A stretch of DNA of 37,996 nt from Nitrospinales bacterium (GTDB taxonomy: Bacteria > Nitrospinota_A > UBA7883 > JACRGQ01): assembly GCA_023248535.1 (NCBI GenBank), contig JAHFEJ010000011.1, positions 15,868-53,863 of the forward strand, read 5' to 3'. The translations under genes and the position numbers were made by a program. Numbering within the stretch: position 1 is the stretch's first letter; each line of letters opens with the position of its first letter. Positions 1 to 11,538 of the stretch are shown here, piece by piece. The notes under the pieces are model-generated. The model was given only the letters and a program-made list of their open reading frames with translations. It was not told the origin of the DNA and did no database searches.

Positions 1-1
1 A

Positions 2-382
2 AAGCCGGTTCCGGTATTATTCGGGCAATTCCTATTAAACAGCAATGTCATTACCTCCCGCCAGCTTATGAACGCGATTGAGATACAGATAAACCAAAAC
101 CAGCTTTTCGGCGAGATCGGCAGGAAGCTGGCGATGCTTACCGATGAACAGGCGGTGTTGGTGGTAAGCGCCATCTGCAATAACAGGCCGCCCGGATTCG
201 AAGGGCTGAAGTTCGGCGAGGCGGCGCGCCGGATGGGTTTTATCACCGAGGAAGACATAGCGGTGATCATCGATGTGCAGAAGAAATCGAAAAAGAAAAT
301 CGGCCAGATTTTGGTGGAGACCGGCGCGCTGACGGCGAACGAGTGCGAGCTGCAATTGCAGAAGTTCATCCTTCTCCGGTGA
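2..382 (+). CDS. three-repeat GspE-N/MshEN-like domain protein, 5' end outside window
   Basis: The reading frame is open back to the first base, so the protein begins upstream of the window. The ATG at 68 is internal, because residues before it (VLFGQFLLNSNVITSRQL) are clearly part of the domain. The visible chain has three similar units: FGQFLLNSNVITSRQL, FGEIGRKLAMLTDEQA and FGEAARRMGFITEED, followed by IGQILVETGALTANE. This helix-turn pattern (hydrophobic G-x-hydrophobic, then hydrophobic-T-x-E) resembles the N-terminal domain of type II/IV secretion ATPases. It also occurs as stand-alone repeats in deltaproteobacterial proteins, some with a CheX-like partner domain. No enzymatic motif is visible, and it ends in a basic segment and LLR. 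A small regulatory or c-di-GMP-type binding role is possible but not shown. The family assignment is by eye. Confidence 0.6.
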   Translation, partial: KPVPVLFGQFLLNSNVITSRQLMNAIEIQINQNQLFGEIGRKLAMLTDEQAVLVVSAICNNRPPGFEGLKFGEAARRMGFITEEDIAVIIDVQKKSKKKIGQILVETGALTANECELQLQKFILLR

Positions 383-394
383 CGTTCCTTATTG

Positions 395-544
395 TGTCAT
401 CCCGCACTTGATGCGGGATCCAGATATATTTTCACGGCTCTTCCCTTGATTGGCACACGCCATAGCATGTACATCGGCCCATCGGGCCGATTAGAGGGAA
501 GTATTGATAATATTTCTGGGTGCCGGGTCAAGCCCGGCATGACA
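395..544. repeat. 150-bp inverted-repeat element with hairpin arms
   Basis: Two 33-nt arms (395-427 and 512-544) are imperfect inverted copies of one another, sharing the outer TGTCAT and the CCAGA core. Each arm folds on itself: CCCGCA/TGCGGG around CTTGA at 401-417, and GCCGGG/CCCGGC around TCAAG at 522-538. Between them is a third perfect hairpin with ATCGGCCC/GGGCCGAT arms at 473-491. No gene fits this gap. The arms are of the dispersed TGTCATnCCGnnCTTGA palindrome type common between genes in many bacteria, and a related copy begins at 29089. Confidence 0.65.
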
Positions 545-622
545 GAGAAGGTTGGCCCACGGAACTGATGTATGTAATAGGTGTGCTTACCGATGGGTAA
601 GGACATCTGATACAATCGCGGC

Positions 623-2222
623 ATGAGTCAGGAAAAATGCTCGCATAAAGGATGTGGGCGGGATACTAATCGATCAGTTTCCAAAGATGGGAAATGCATT
701 TTCCATTGCGAAAAGGATGATTGGTTCACAACCAATGCAAAAGGAGAGCAGGACTGGTGCAAAGGCGGAGAGAAGGTAAAAGCCTTCTGGGCCGCTTTCA
801 GTGAAGAGTGGGCTGATAAGAAAAATTCCGATTTCTCCTGGTTTGTTTTTCCTAACTTCACCCATGATGCTGAATTTATAAAAAATAGAGGCCACCGCCA
901 ATTAAACGGAAGAGAAGTCCATGAAGCTTTGAGTTTTGGCAATACGCGCTTTCTTGGGTTGGCAAGTTTTCCAGGGTTCACTTTCAACCAAAGTGTCTAT
1001 TTTTCCTATGCCACCTTCGAACAGGATGCCTCTTTCGAGAATGCCGATTTCACGCATGATGCCGATTTCAGGGGGGGCCACCTTTACGCAGAATGCCGAT
1101 TTCCACCTGGCATCCTTCAACCAGGGTGCCTCTTTCGTGGAGGCCACTTTCACGCAGGGGGCGAATTTTAGTGATGCCATTTTTGCACAAAACCATACAT
1201 TTGAGTCAGCCAGATTTAATCAGAGGGCATTGTTTGATGGGGTATCTTATGAAAATGAAGAGACAACCACGAAACATGGAGGGACGTTCAATGGTTGTAC
1301 TTTTGAGGGGGATGTTTCTTTCACTAACATTGCCACCCGCTCTAAAATCAGTTTCCACGGCATTACCTTTCATAAACGATTTACTGTGGGAGCCATAGGC
1401 GGCATTCCAGTACGTCTAGAAGCCCTCGAATTAGTAGACTGCACCTTCGAGAGGGATGCGAACGTCCACATCGGCAGCCTAATTATCGATAAACTTGAGT
1501 TCTCGCAGCTTAGAAATCTATCCCCTCTAGTGAAATTTGTGAATATAGCCGTTAAGCAGCAATTTGTATTGGAGGATTCAACCCTCAGCGGCGCGGAGCT
1601 AAGCAACGTTGTCTTGGCAAAAAATGACAAGAAGGAAAATTGGGAGGCGGCTATCAAAATAGCCCTTTCATCCTTCACCAAGACGGCTTTCAACAATGTG
1701 CAGTGGGGCAAGGTAGAGAGAATAGATGCCGACCGCGATACCTTCCGCCAACTCAAGGCGGCGAACGAAGACCAGAAAAATTATCTTCAGGCGAACGAAT
1801 TCTACATGATGGAGATGAAGAAGTACGGCAAGGAGATACATGGGCGCAAGGATAAGCGGCAAGAGCGGGTTGAATTCTGGCTTGGGGACAAACTCTCGAA
1901 ATTTTCCAACGACTGGGTGCGCCCGATCGTTTGGCTTATCGGCCTAACCGCTCTTTTTTATGCCTTTACCTTTTGCGCCGAGCTAAAAACGGAAGCGAAT
2001 ACATTATGGCTAGCCTCTCAAGGGCACAATGGAGAGTTTTTGGTCCAACTCCCCCCAATTGTGTATTGCGAGACCAATAGGTTCTTTACCTTCATGAACC
2101 CGTTGGAGACAAAATACAATGATCTTAATGTCCCGGCGTCTATCTGGGTTTTCTATAAAGTTTCCGCCGGTTTGGTTATTTATCAGATCATCGTTTCGCT
2201 TCGGCGCAAGACGCGGCATTAG
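623..2222 (+). CDS. pentapeptide-repeat membrane protein, frameshifted at a G7 tract
   Basis: The first frame (623 to about 1072) encodes an N-terminal Cys/His cluster (C6, H8, C11, C25, H28, C29) of the sort often found ahead of pentapeptide repeats, then repeats of A-x-F type. At 1071-1077 there is a run of seven G, after which the repeats continue in another frame (ATFTQNADF, ASFNQGASF, ATFTQGANF). That frame stays open to 2222. Removing one G joins them without a break into about 533 residues. The C-terminal third has a charged region, a hydrophobic segment near WVRPIVWLIGLTALFYAF and a second near the end (SAGLVIYQIIVSL). The layout therefore suggests a cytoplasmic beta-helix attached to a small membrane domain. 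If read unshifted the first frame stops at 1171. It may be a sequencing slip, a phase-variable tract or a real pseudogene. Function is unknown. Confidence 0.7.
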
Positions 2223-2313
2223 CTGGGGGTATTCTTTGGCGCTGGCGGCCAACAAAGCATAGCCGCTGGCGCGGCGAATCCGCGGCAGGAGTGCCGCCGC
2301 CACCGGGCGGGGA

Positions 2314-3093
2314 TCAGGAGTGCAGCAGCCAGGCGATGAGGACGACGGCGGCCAGCGCGAAGCGGTAATACACAAAATTGTGCAGCGGGTGCTTACGCAG
2401 GTAATTCATCAAAAAGCCGATGGCGAAGAAGCCCGAAATCGAGGCGGCGACGAATCCCGCCCCTACCAGCGACATGTCGAACGCTTCGTGATGTTTGGCC
2501 ATCTTTACCGTGTGCAGCAGCGTCGCCCCGGCGATAATAGGCGTTGATAACAGAAACGAAAAGCGGGTGGCCGTTTCGCGCGTGAGGCCGCGGAAGAGGC
2601 CTGCCGTGATGGTGCTGCCGCTGCGCGATACGCCGGGGATCAGCGCCACCGCCTGCGCGAAACCGATGATGACGGCGTCTTTCATCGTTATGTCTCCGCC
2701 GGTGCCGCTGTTCCGCTCCCCCCTTTTTTCCGCCATCAGCATAATGATGCCGACGCCGACGAGCGTACACACGATGATGATCGGGCTGCGCAGCGCGTGT
2801 TCCACCCATTTTTGCAGCAGCAGTCCGGCGATACCGGCGGGGATGGTGCCAACAATGACCAGCGTCAGCGTTTTGTGGTCTTTCAGCAGGAGGTTCATCC
2901 AGTCCTTCCAAAAGTAAGCGATAAGGGCAAAGAGCGTGCCGCCGTGCAGCGCCACGTCAAAGCTTAGCGTATCCAGTTCGCCGCCCCAGCCAAAGAACCA
3001 CGGAAAAAGGATAAGGTGCGCCGTGCTGCTGACCGGAAAAAATTCCGTAAACCCCTGCACAAGGCCCAATACTATTGCCTCGAAAATTTCCAC
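2314..3093 (-). CDS. uppP: undecaprenyl-diphosphatase
   Basis: This integral membrane phosphatase converts undecaprenyl pyrophosphate to the monophosphate, recycling the lipid carrier for peptidoglycan and O-antigen synthesis. At 259 residues it has the usual family length. Both signature motifs are present: QGFTEFFPVSSTAH at residues 13-26 (E17 is the conserved acid) and PGVSRSGST at 153-161 (R157). About eight hydrophobic segments are visible. The start is a GTG at 3093 with AGGAG eight bases upstream. It is the last gene of the leftward operon, 26 bp after lpxB. The pairing with lpxB makes sense as a cell-envelope group. Confidence 0.95.
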   Translation of the reverse strand: MEIFEAIVLGLVQGFTEFFPVSSTAHLILFPWFFGWGGELDTLSFDVALHGGTLFALIAYFWKDWMNLLLKDHKTLTLVIVGTIPAGIAGLLLQKWVEHALRSPIIIVCTLVGVGIIMLMAEKRGERNSGTGGDITMKDAVIIGFAQAVALIPGVSRSGSTITAGLFRGLTRETATRFSFLLSTPIIAGATLLHTVKMAKHHEAFDMSLVGAGFVAASISGFFAIGFLMNYLRKHPLHNFVYYRFALAAVVLIAWLLHS

Positions 3094-3119
3094 GCTGATG
3101 ACTCCTGTCTATTTTTGAT

Positions 3120-4262
3120 TCAATGCCTGTTCAGGCGCGAAGTGATGATGGCAGCCGCCCGCTTGGCCGCGCCGGTGTCTCCCAATTGATGCCGGACGGC
3201 ATCCATCTCCGCCCGTTTTTCGCGCAGGCGTTCCGGTGATGAAAGCAACGCGAGAGCTTCCCCGGAGACGGCCTCCGGCGTAAAGTTCATTTGGTAAAGT
3301 TCCTTTGCGATCTCGCGCCCGGCGATAAGGTTCGGCAGGCCGCCGAATGAGATGGTCACCAGTTGCATCACCAGATGGTAATTCAGGGTGGAGGTGCGGT
3401 AGACGATGACCATTGGCGCGCCATAGATGGCGGCTTCCAGCGTGGAGGTGCCCGATTTGGTGATGAGCAGGTCGCAGGCGGCCATCACATCGTGCGAGCG
3501 TCCCTTGACGATGTTCACATACGGCCTCTGCCCGACCATCCCGCGTATTTTCTCCTCGGACATGTGGTGCGCCACCGGCAGAACAAATCCGGCGTCGGGA
3601 CGTTCGCGTTTGATGATGTCGATTGATTCAATCAGCGTGGGCAAGTTGTGGCCTATCTCACTTTTGCGGCTGCCGGGAAGGATGCCGACCATCGTGGCGC
3701 AGCCGGGCGGCAGCAGCTCGCGCTTGAGCGCGGGGCGGTCCTTTGCGAAGTCGATCTCGTCCAGCATCGGGTGGCCGATGAAGCGGGCGTCTATGCCGCG
3801 CCCTTTGTAAAACGTCTCTTCAAAGGGGAGGATGACCATCATGGTATCGACCCACTTTTGCACCGCTTTGATGCGGTATTGCCGCCACGCCCAGAACTGC
3901 GGGCAAACGTAGTAAAAAACCGGCACTCCCGCCATATGTCCGGCGCGGGCGACGCGGAGGTTGAAATCGGGATAATCGATAAGGATGATGGCGTCGTATT
4001 CCCGCTGTTTTACCCGGGCGCGGATGTCGAGAAAAACGCGGAGAAAATAACCGATTTTTTCCAGCATCTGCACCAGCCCGATGCTGGCCATATCGCGGCA
4101 GTGCTGGATGATATGCAACCCTTCTGCAACCATCCGGTCGCCGCCGACGCCGTGGAATTCGGCATCCGGCATGACCATTTTGATCTCGCGCATCAGGCGC
4201 GCGCCGTAGATCTCGCCGCTCTCCTCCCCCGCGATTATCAGGAATTTCATCGCGGCCGTCAT
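3120..4262 (-). CDS. lpxB: lipid-A-disaccharide synthase
   Basis: A GT19 glycosyltransferase that joins UDP-2,3-diacylglucosamine to lipid X to form the lipid A disaccharide, at the inner face of the cytoplasmic membrane. The 380-residue length is typical. Motifs seen are the N-terminal nucleotide-fold start AGEESGE (usually GEPSGD), GVGGDRM, IDYPDFN, GILPGSRKSEI and the sugar-nucleotide region KSGTSTLEAA. Its ATG at 4262 overlaps the stop of the TatD-radical SAM gene by four bases. A second ATG at 4250 (MKFLIIAGEE) is also a credible start, because AGGTGGG sits directly before the first ATG. No other lpx gene is in view. Its presence marks the organism as an LPS producer. Confidence 0.95.
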   Translation of the reverse strand: MTAAMKFLIIAGEESGEIYGARLMREIKMVMPDAEFHGVGGDRMVAEGLHIIQHCRDMASIGLVQMLEKIGYFLRVFLDIRARVKQREYDAIILIDYPDFNLRVARAGHMAGVPVFYYVCPQFWAWRQYRIKAVQKWVDTMMVILPFEETFYKGRGIDARFIGHPMLDEIDFAKDRPALKRELLPPGCATMVGILPGSRKSEIGHNLPTLIESIDIIKRERPDAGFVLPVAHHMSEEKIRGMVGQRPYVNIVKGRSHDVMAACDLLITKSGTSTLEAAIYGAPMVIVYRTSTLNYHLVMQLVTISFGGLPNLIAGREIAKELYQMNFTPEAVSGEALALLSSPERLREKRAEMDAVRHQLGDTGAAKRAAAIITSRLNRH

Positions 4263-5644
4263 CCCACCTGGTCGAGGCGGCGGAGGCGGAATTTTACCCG
4301 GAGCGTTTCTTCGGCCAGCCGCCGCACGGCCTCCATATCCACCCCTTCCACCGGGCCGACGGCGCTGACAACCGTTTCGGGCAGCAGGTCGCGGCAGCGT
4401 TCCGCAAAGGCAAGCAGCGCGGGGAACGCGTGTTGTTTGTCGTTTGGATGGCAGATGCGGTTGTATGTTTCCCGGTCCGGCGCGTTGAGTGATATGGAAA
4501 CGGTATCCACAAGCCCCGCCAGCTCCGGCACGATGTCGCGTTTGTTAAGCAGGCTCCCCTGCCCGTTGGTGTTAAGCCGGACTTTGAGGCCGCGTTTTTT
4601 CATCTCCACCGCGACCTCTTTGATCACCTCCAGCCGCATGGTCGGCTCGCCAAAGCCGCAGAGCACCACTTCATCGGGGCGTTGCGCGCCAATGGCGGCG
4701 ATGATCTCGGCGGCGGAGGGGTCTCTGCTGGTGCCGAGGTAATGCCCTTGCACGGTGGGGTTGTCGAGCCGGGGGCAGAAATCGCACATATTGCTGCAAT
4801 CGCGCGTGACGTTTACGTAAAGGGAATTGCGGATTTGATAAACGATTTCGGCCCGCGCGGGTTTTGCACCGAGGAAGAGTTTTTGAAAGTTGTTCAGGGT
4901 AAGGCGCGCGAGGTCTTCCAGCGTCACGCCGCGCACTGCGGCGAGAACTTTGGCGGTTTCAACGAGGTAGCCGGGGTCGTTCCGTTTGCCGCGAACCGGC
5001 TGCGGCGCAAGGTACGGGCAGTCGGTTTCTATCAGCAGTTTTTCGGCCGGTACCACTTTTGCCGCATCCCGCAGGTTTTGCGCTTTGGGGTAGGTGACGT
5101 TCCCTGCGAAGGAGACGTACATCCCCAGTTTCACGGCTTCTTCGGCCTCGCGCGGCCCTTCCGAGAAGCAGTGCATCACGCCGCCGCTGATGGGATCGAT
5201 TTCTTCTTTGAGAATGGGGAGGATGTCGGCGAAGGCGTCGCGGCAGTGGATGATGACCGGTTTTTTCGCCTCGCGCGCGATTTTCAGATGGCGGCGGAGC
5301 GCGGCCTTCTGGTCATCCGCTTCTGCGCGGTGGCGGAAATAATCAAGCCCGGTCTCGCCGATGGCGACTATCCGCTCGTGCCGGGCCAGGGCGGCGACTG
5401 TTTCGTAATCGGCTTCGGTTATTTTAGAAACCTCGTTCGGGTGCACCCCGGCGGCGGCATACATGTTGGAATACCGTTCCGCCAGCGCCACCGCGCCGCG
5501 GGCGGAGGGGATGTCGTAGGCCACATTGAGGATGAGGTGCTCTTTCAAGCGCGCCGCCACTTCGTGGACATCGGCGGCGAAATCGGGATTGTTGAGGTGG
5601 GCGTGCGAATCGGCGAAGCGGGGAACGCGAACGGAGCTTTCCAT
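4259..5644 (-). CDS. TatD-family metal hydrolase fused to radical SAM domain
   Basis: A two-domain protein of 461 residues. The first ~255 form a TatD-type metallohydrolase: HxH at 14/16, E97 in AIGETGLDYF, H133 in IIHCRDAF, H158 in MHCF and D208 in ETDCPYLAP. All metal ligands are intact. The second part (from ~265) is a compact radical SAM domain with the CxxxCxxC cluster at C283, C287 and C290, then the glycine-rich GFGEPTMR and a later SISLNAPD strand. It matches the known TatD-linked radical SAM family, whose substrate is not established. The ATG at 5644 is preferred over the GTG at 5653 because GGGGAAG lies at proper spacing before the ATG. The gene sits between purA and lpxB in the operon. 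TatD members are 3'-5' exonucleases or D-aminoacyl-tRNA-type hydrolases, so a nucleic acid role is only an inference. Confidence 0.9.
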   Translation of the reverse strand: MESSVRVPRFADSHAHLNNPDFAADVHEVAARLKEHLILNVAYDIPSARGAVALAERYSNMYAAAGVHPNEVSKITEADYETVAALARHERIVAIGETGLDYFRHRAEADDQKAALRRHLKIAREAKKPVIIHCRDAFADILPILKEEIDPISGGVMHCFSEGPREAEEAVKLGMYVSFAGNVTYPKAQNLRDAAKVVPAEKLLIETDCPYLAPQPVRGKRNDPGYLVETAKVLAAVRGVTLEDLARLTLNNFQKLFLGAKPARAEIVYQIRNSLYVNVTRDCSNMCDFCPRLDNPTVQGHYLGTSRDPSAAEIIAAIGAQRPDEVVLCGFGEPTMRLEVIKEVAVEMKKRGLKVRLNTNGQGSLLNKRDIVPELAGLVDTVSISLNAPDRETYNRICHPNDKQHAFPALLAFAERCRDLLPETVVSAVGPVEGVDMEAVRRLAEETLRVKFRLRRLDQVG

Positions 5645-5649
5645 CGGCG

Positions 5650-8187
<2,538 letters not shown>

Positions 8188-8191
<4 letters not shown>

Positions 8192-9777
8192 AGCTTGATG
8201 GCCCAGGCTTTCAGCACGTTCTCGATTTTCAGCAAGCCGTCGATAACATCCTTCGAGACCTCGGAATCGACGCTGATGATGCTGATGGCCTCTTTCAGCG
8301 GCGCGGTACGGCCGAGGTTGAACTGGCCGATGTTGATCTTGTTCTTGCCCAAATAGGTGCCCACCGCGCCGATGACCCCCGGCCTGTCGGTGTTGGTGAA
8401 CATGATGAGGTTCCCTTCGGGAATGGCGTCGATGCGGATGTCGTTGATGTTCACGATCCGCGGCTCGTTCTTGCCGAAGATGGTGCCGGCGATGGTCTGT
8501 TCGCCTTCATCGGTCGCCACGCGCAGCGACAGAAGGCCCGCATAGTCGTGTGCCTTTTTGCTGACGGTGGTTTTCACGTCGATGCCGCGCTCTTTCGCCA
8601 GGAACGGCGCGTTGACGTAGTTTACCTCCAGCCCCATGACCGCGAGGAACCCCTTGAGGGCGCTGGTGGCCAGCGGTTTCATATCCACATCGGCGATCTC
8701 GCCGCTGGAGGAAATCTCGATCTCCTTGATGCCCTTGCCGCTTATCTGGGCGATGAAGCGCCCCATCTTCTCGGCGAGGGTGAGGTACGGCTTTATCTTT
8801 TTCAGAACCTCGGGGTCGACATCCGGCACGTTCACCGCGTTCATGATGATCCCCTGCTCGAAGAAGGTGACCAACTGTTCGGCGATGGCCACGGCCACGT
8901 TTTCCTGCGCTTCGTTGGTGCTGGCCCCCAGGTGCGGGGTGCAGATCACCTGCGGCAGCGCCAGCAGCGGGTTGTCCGCCGCCGGAGGCTCCTGCTCGAA
9001 CACGTCCAGGGCCGCGCCCCCCACATGCCCGCTCTTGATGGCCTCGGCTAAGGCGGTTTCGTCTATGATGCCGCCGCGCGCCGCATTAATGATGCGCACG
9101 CCTTTCTTCATCATGGCGAACTGTTTCGCGCCGACCATATGTTTGGTTTCCGGGGTGAGCGGCGAATGGATGGAAATGAAATCGGCCCGTTTATAAACTT
9201 CGTCCAGCGAAACCAACTCAACGCCCAGTTCGGCGGCTTTATCCTTGGAGATGAACGGATCGAAGGCGATCACCTGCATCTGGAAGCCCTGCGCCCGGCG
9301 GGTCACGATGGAGCCGACGCGGCCGATACCGACGATGCCGAGGGTCTTGCCCAACAGCTCGGTACCGATCAGCTTGCGGTCCCATTTCCCGGCCTTGATG
9401 CCGGCGGTTCCCTGCGGGATGTTGCGGGCCAGCGCGCACATCAGCGCAACGGCGTGTTCGCCGGTGGTGACGGTGTTGCCGCCGGGGGTGTTTTCCACCG
9501 CGATGCCGCGTTTGCTGGCGGCGGGGATATCGACGTTATCCACCCCCGCCCCGGCGCGCCCGACCACCTTGAGGTTTGTGGCGGCGGCTATGACCTCCGC
9601 CGTCACCTTGGTGGCGGAACGGATGACGAGGCCGTGGTACTGCGCGATCACGGCGAGAAGCTCTTCCTTCTTCATGCCGACCTTCACGGTGACATCGATG
9701 GCGGCGCTCTTTTTCAGTATTTCGATGCCGTTATCGGAAAGTTCGTCGCTGACGAGGACTTTGTATTTTTCAGCCAT
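8188..9777 (-). CDS. serA: D-3-phosphoglycerate dehydrogenase, long ACT-containing form
   Basis: Oxidises 3-phosphoglycerate with NAD+ to 3-phosphohydroxypyruvate, the entry to serine synthesis. The 529 residues show the catalytic/NAD layout of 2-hydroxyacid dehydrogenases: GRAGAGVDNVD, the nucleotide fold GKTLGIVGIGRVGS, SIHSPLTPETKHM, the catalytic Arg in INAARGGIIDE and the catalytic His in CTPHLGAS. An intervening domain and an ACT domain (about 455-529) follow, as in the long form, where serine feedback is common. The ATG at 9777 is preferred over the adjacent GTG at 9780, as GAGGTG sits at good spacing. It overlaps the upstream aminotransferase stop, consistent with the two enzymes working in sequence. 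Confidence 0.96.
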
Positions 9778-10925
9778 CACTTCACCTCGAACCCTTCGTG
9801 CAGCACCGCTTCCGCCGCGCCGACGCCCGCACCGAAATTGACCTTGTGGCCGAATTTGTGCAGCGCCATTTCAATGGAGGAGAGCGCGATCACCATGTCG
9901 AACTCGCCGAAATAGCCAAGGTGGGCGATGCGGATGATCTTGCCTTCCCACTGATCCTGCCCGCCGGCGAAGGTGACACCGAAGTTGTCGCGCAACGCCT
10001 TGACGAATTTCTTTCCGTTGACCGCTTCCGGCAGGTACACGCCGGTCATCGCCTCGGTGGGGGACTTGGTGACCATCTTCAGTCCCAGCGCGTCGGTGCC
10101 GGCGCGGACGCCTTTCGCCAGCAGCTCGTGCCGCGCGAATATTTTGGGGTAGGTCTCCTCTTCCATCATGGTGAGGGCTTCCAGAAGGCCGTTCACCAGC
10201 GATACCGCCGGGGTGTAGGCGGTGGTCTTGTCTTTCAGGTTTTTGCGTTCCTTTTTGAGGTCGAAGTAGAACTTGCTGTTCTTCACCTTGTCGGCCTTGG
10301 CCCACGCCTTGTCGCTGAGGGCGATAAAGCCGAGGCCCGGGGGCATCATCATCGCCTTTTGGCTGCCGCAGATGAGGATGTCCACGCCCCAGTCGTCCAT
10401 CGGGATGTCGAACACGCCGACGCCGGTGATGCCGTCCACCACGAGCAGCACGTCGCGCTCTTTGGTGATCGCGGCCAGCTCCTTGATCGGCATTTTCACG
10501 GTGGTGGAGCTTTCGGTCGCCTGTATCAGGATTCCCTTGATGTCCTTGTCGGCATCGAGGCGCTTCTTGATGTCCTGCGGGTCGACGGCGTTGCCCCACT
10601 CGATCTTCACTTCATCCACCACCAGGTCGAAGGCCTGCGCGATTTTCGTCCAGCGTTCGCCGAATTTGCCGCCGTTGACCGAGATGACTTTCTCGCCTTT
10701 ATTGAAGCAGTTCACGACGGCGCTTTCCATCGCGCCGGTGCCGGACGAGGAGAGGATGATCACATCCTGTTTTGTGTGGAACAGCCCCTTGAGCTTTTCC
10801 GCCGCCGCGCCGAACACCGCGCTGAACTGCGGCGTGCGGTGATGGATGATCGGCTGGGCCATCGCCAGCAGGATTCTTTCGGGAACCGGCGTGGGGCCGG
10901 GCGAAAGCAGATAGTTCTTTTTCAT
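9777..10925 (-). CDS. class V aminotransferase (serine-pyruvate/alanine-glyoxylate type)
   Basis: A PLP enzyme of the alanine-glyoxylate/serine-pyruvate aminotransferase branch, 382 residues. It opens with LLSPGPTPVPERIL. The cofactor Asp is in VVDGITGVG, and the Schiff-base lysine is K190 in DILICGSQKAMMMPPG. The C-terminal RIAHLGYF carries the usual substrate-binding Arg. Sitting directly before serA with overlapping stop and start, it most likely supplies the transamination step of serine synthesis (phosphohydroxypyruvate to phosphoserine) or a serine/glyoxylate exchange. A classical SerC sequence is absent here. AAGGAG five bases before the ATG at 10925 fixes the start. The GTG at 10931 overlaps that ribosome site and is rejected. 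It is the first gene of the seven-gene leftward operon. Confidence 0.9.
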   Translation of the reverse strand: MKKNYLLSPGPTPVPERILLAMAQPIIHHRTPQFSAVFGAAAEKLKGLFHTKQDVIILSSSGTGAMESAVVNCFNKGEKVISVNGGKFGERWTKIAQAFDLVVDEVKIEWGNAVDPQDIKKRLDADKDIKGILIQATESSTTVKMPIKELAAITKERDVLLVVDGITGVGVFDIPMDDWGVDILICGSQKAMMMPPGLGFIALSDKAWAKADKVKNSKFYFDLKKERKNLKDKTTAYTPAVSLVNGLLEALTMMEEETYPKIFARHELLAKGVRAGTDALGLKMVTKSPTEAMTGVYLPEAVNGKKFVKALRDNFGVTFAGGQDQWEGKIIRIAHLGYFGEFDMVIALSSIEMALHKFGHKVNFGAGVGAAEAVLHEGFEVK

Positions 10926-10973
10926 TGTCACTCCTTATAAAATTTCAATCAGCCATTAATTTTTTCTTAGCCG

Positions 10974-11004
10974 AAAAAACGCGGCCCGCTCCCCGGGGGG
11001 CGGG
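10974..11004 (-). terminator. intrinsic terminator after the zinc-ribbon/RDD pair
   Basis: On the minus strand a GC-rich hairpin (10985-11004, CCCGC/GCGGG-type arms with one G-U pair) is followed three to five bases later by a run of six T (10979-10974). It lies 30 bp past the RDD stop and before the aminotransferase start, so it separates two leftward transcription units. Confidence 0.7.
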
Positions 11005-11033
11005 TCAAGGGGGGTATTATAGGAAGGAAAGGG

Positions 11034-11495
11034 TCAAATTTCCAGCACTACCGTGCCGGCAATTTTGTCGTGCCATGATTGACGGTGGCGGTCCATCCCG
11101 GCCCACAAGTAGCCCAGCCCGAAGAGGAACCATGAGAAGGCGTATCCCAACGTCCTTAATACGGCGCGGAAGCCGTCGACTTCACCCCCATCAATCGCCA
11201 CCACTTTGATGCCGAAAATCCGCTTCCCGGGGGTTTGGCCGCCGTGGGTGAGGAAGTAGACGAAATAGACGGTGAAAAACAGCATGTAGAAAATGAAGGC
11301 GGCAAGCACAAAGCGGAAATCGCCATCCAATCCGGCGCCATGCACGGCCCGGTAAACTTCCGACGCCCCCCAGATGGCGAGACGCGCGGCGAAATAGCAG
11401 ATCAGGTTATCGATCACGAAGGAGGAGAGCCGGACAAAAAATCCGGCATAAGGCGCCGTATTGTTCGCCACGAAGGTGGCGGGGTTGGCTGGCAT
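11034..11495 (-). CDS. RDD-family membrane protein
   Basis: A small integral membrane protein of the RDD family. The family arginine and aspartates are visible in FVRLSSFVIDN, and the second hallmark is GQTPGKRIFGIKVVAIDGG. Three hydrophobic segments are seen (around FVIDNLICYFAARLAIW, FVLAAFIFYMLFFTVYFVYFL and LGYAFSWFLFGLGYLWAG). The ending HRQSWHDKIAGTVVLEI is a standard RDD finish. Members have been linked to Na+/H+ transport or envelope stress, but the role is generally unknown. Start choice is uncertain. The ATG at 11495 has GAGG close upstream. A TTG at 11546 would overlap the zinc-ribbon stop by eight bases and add 17 residues. It is co-transcribed with the zinc-ribbon protein. Confidence 0.85.
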   Translation of the reverse strand: MPANPATFVANNTAPYAGFFVRLSSFVIDNLICYFAARLAIWGASEVYRAVHGAGLDGDFRFVLAAFIFYMLFFTVYFVYFLTHGGQTPGKRIFGIKVVAIDGGEVDGFRAVLRTLGYAFSWFLFGLGYLWAGMDRHRQSWHDKIAGTVVLEI

Positions 11496-11538
11496 TTCCT
11501 CGAACGTATAGGCGGCCGAGGCGGCGCCATGGGGAGGA

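Noticed and set aside
9798-10940. 380-codon rightward open frame opposite the aminotransferase
   Set aside because: Mirror of a well-supported gene; its composition is that of an antisense frame.
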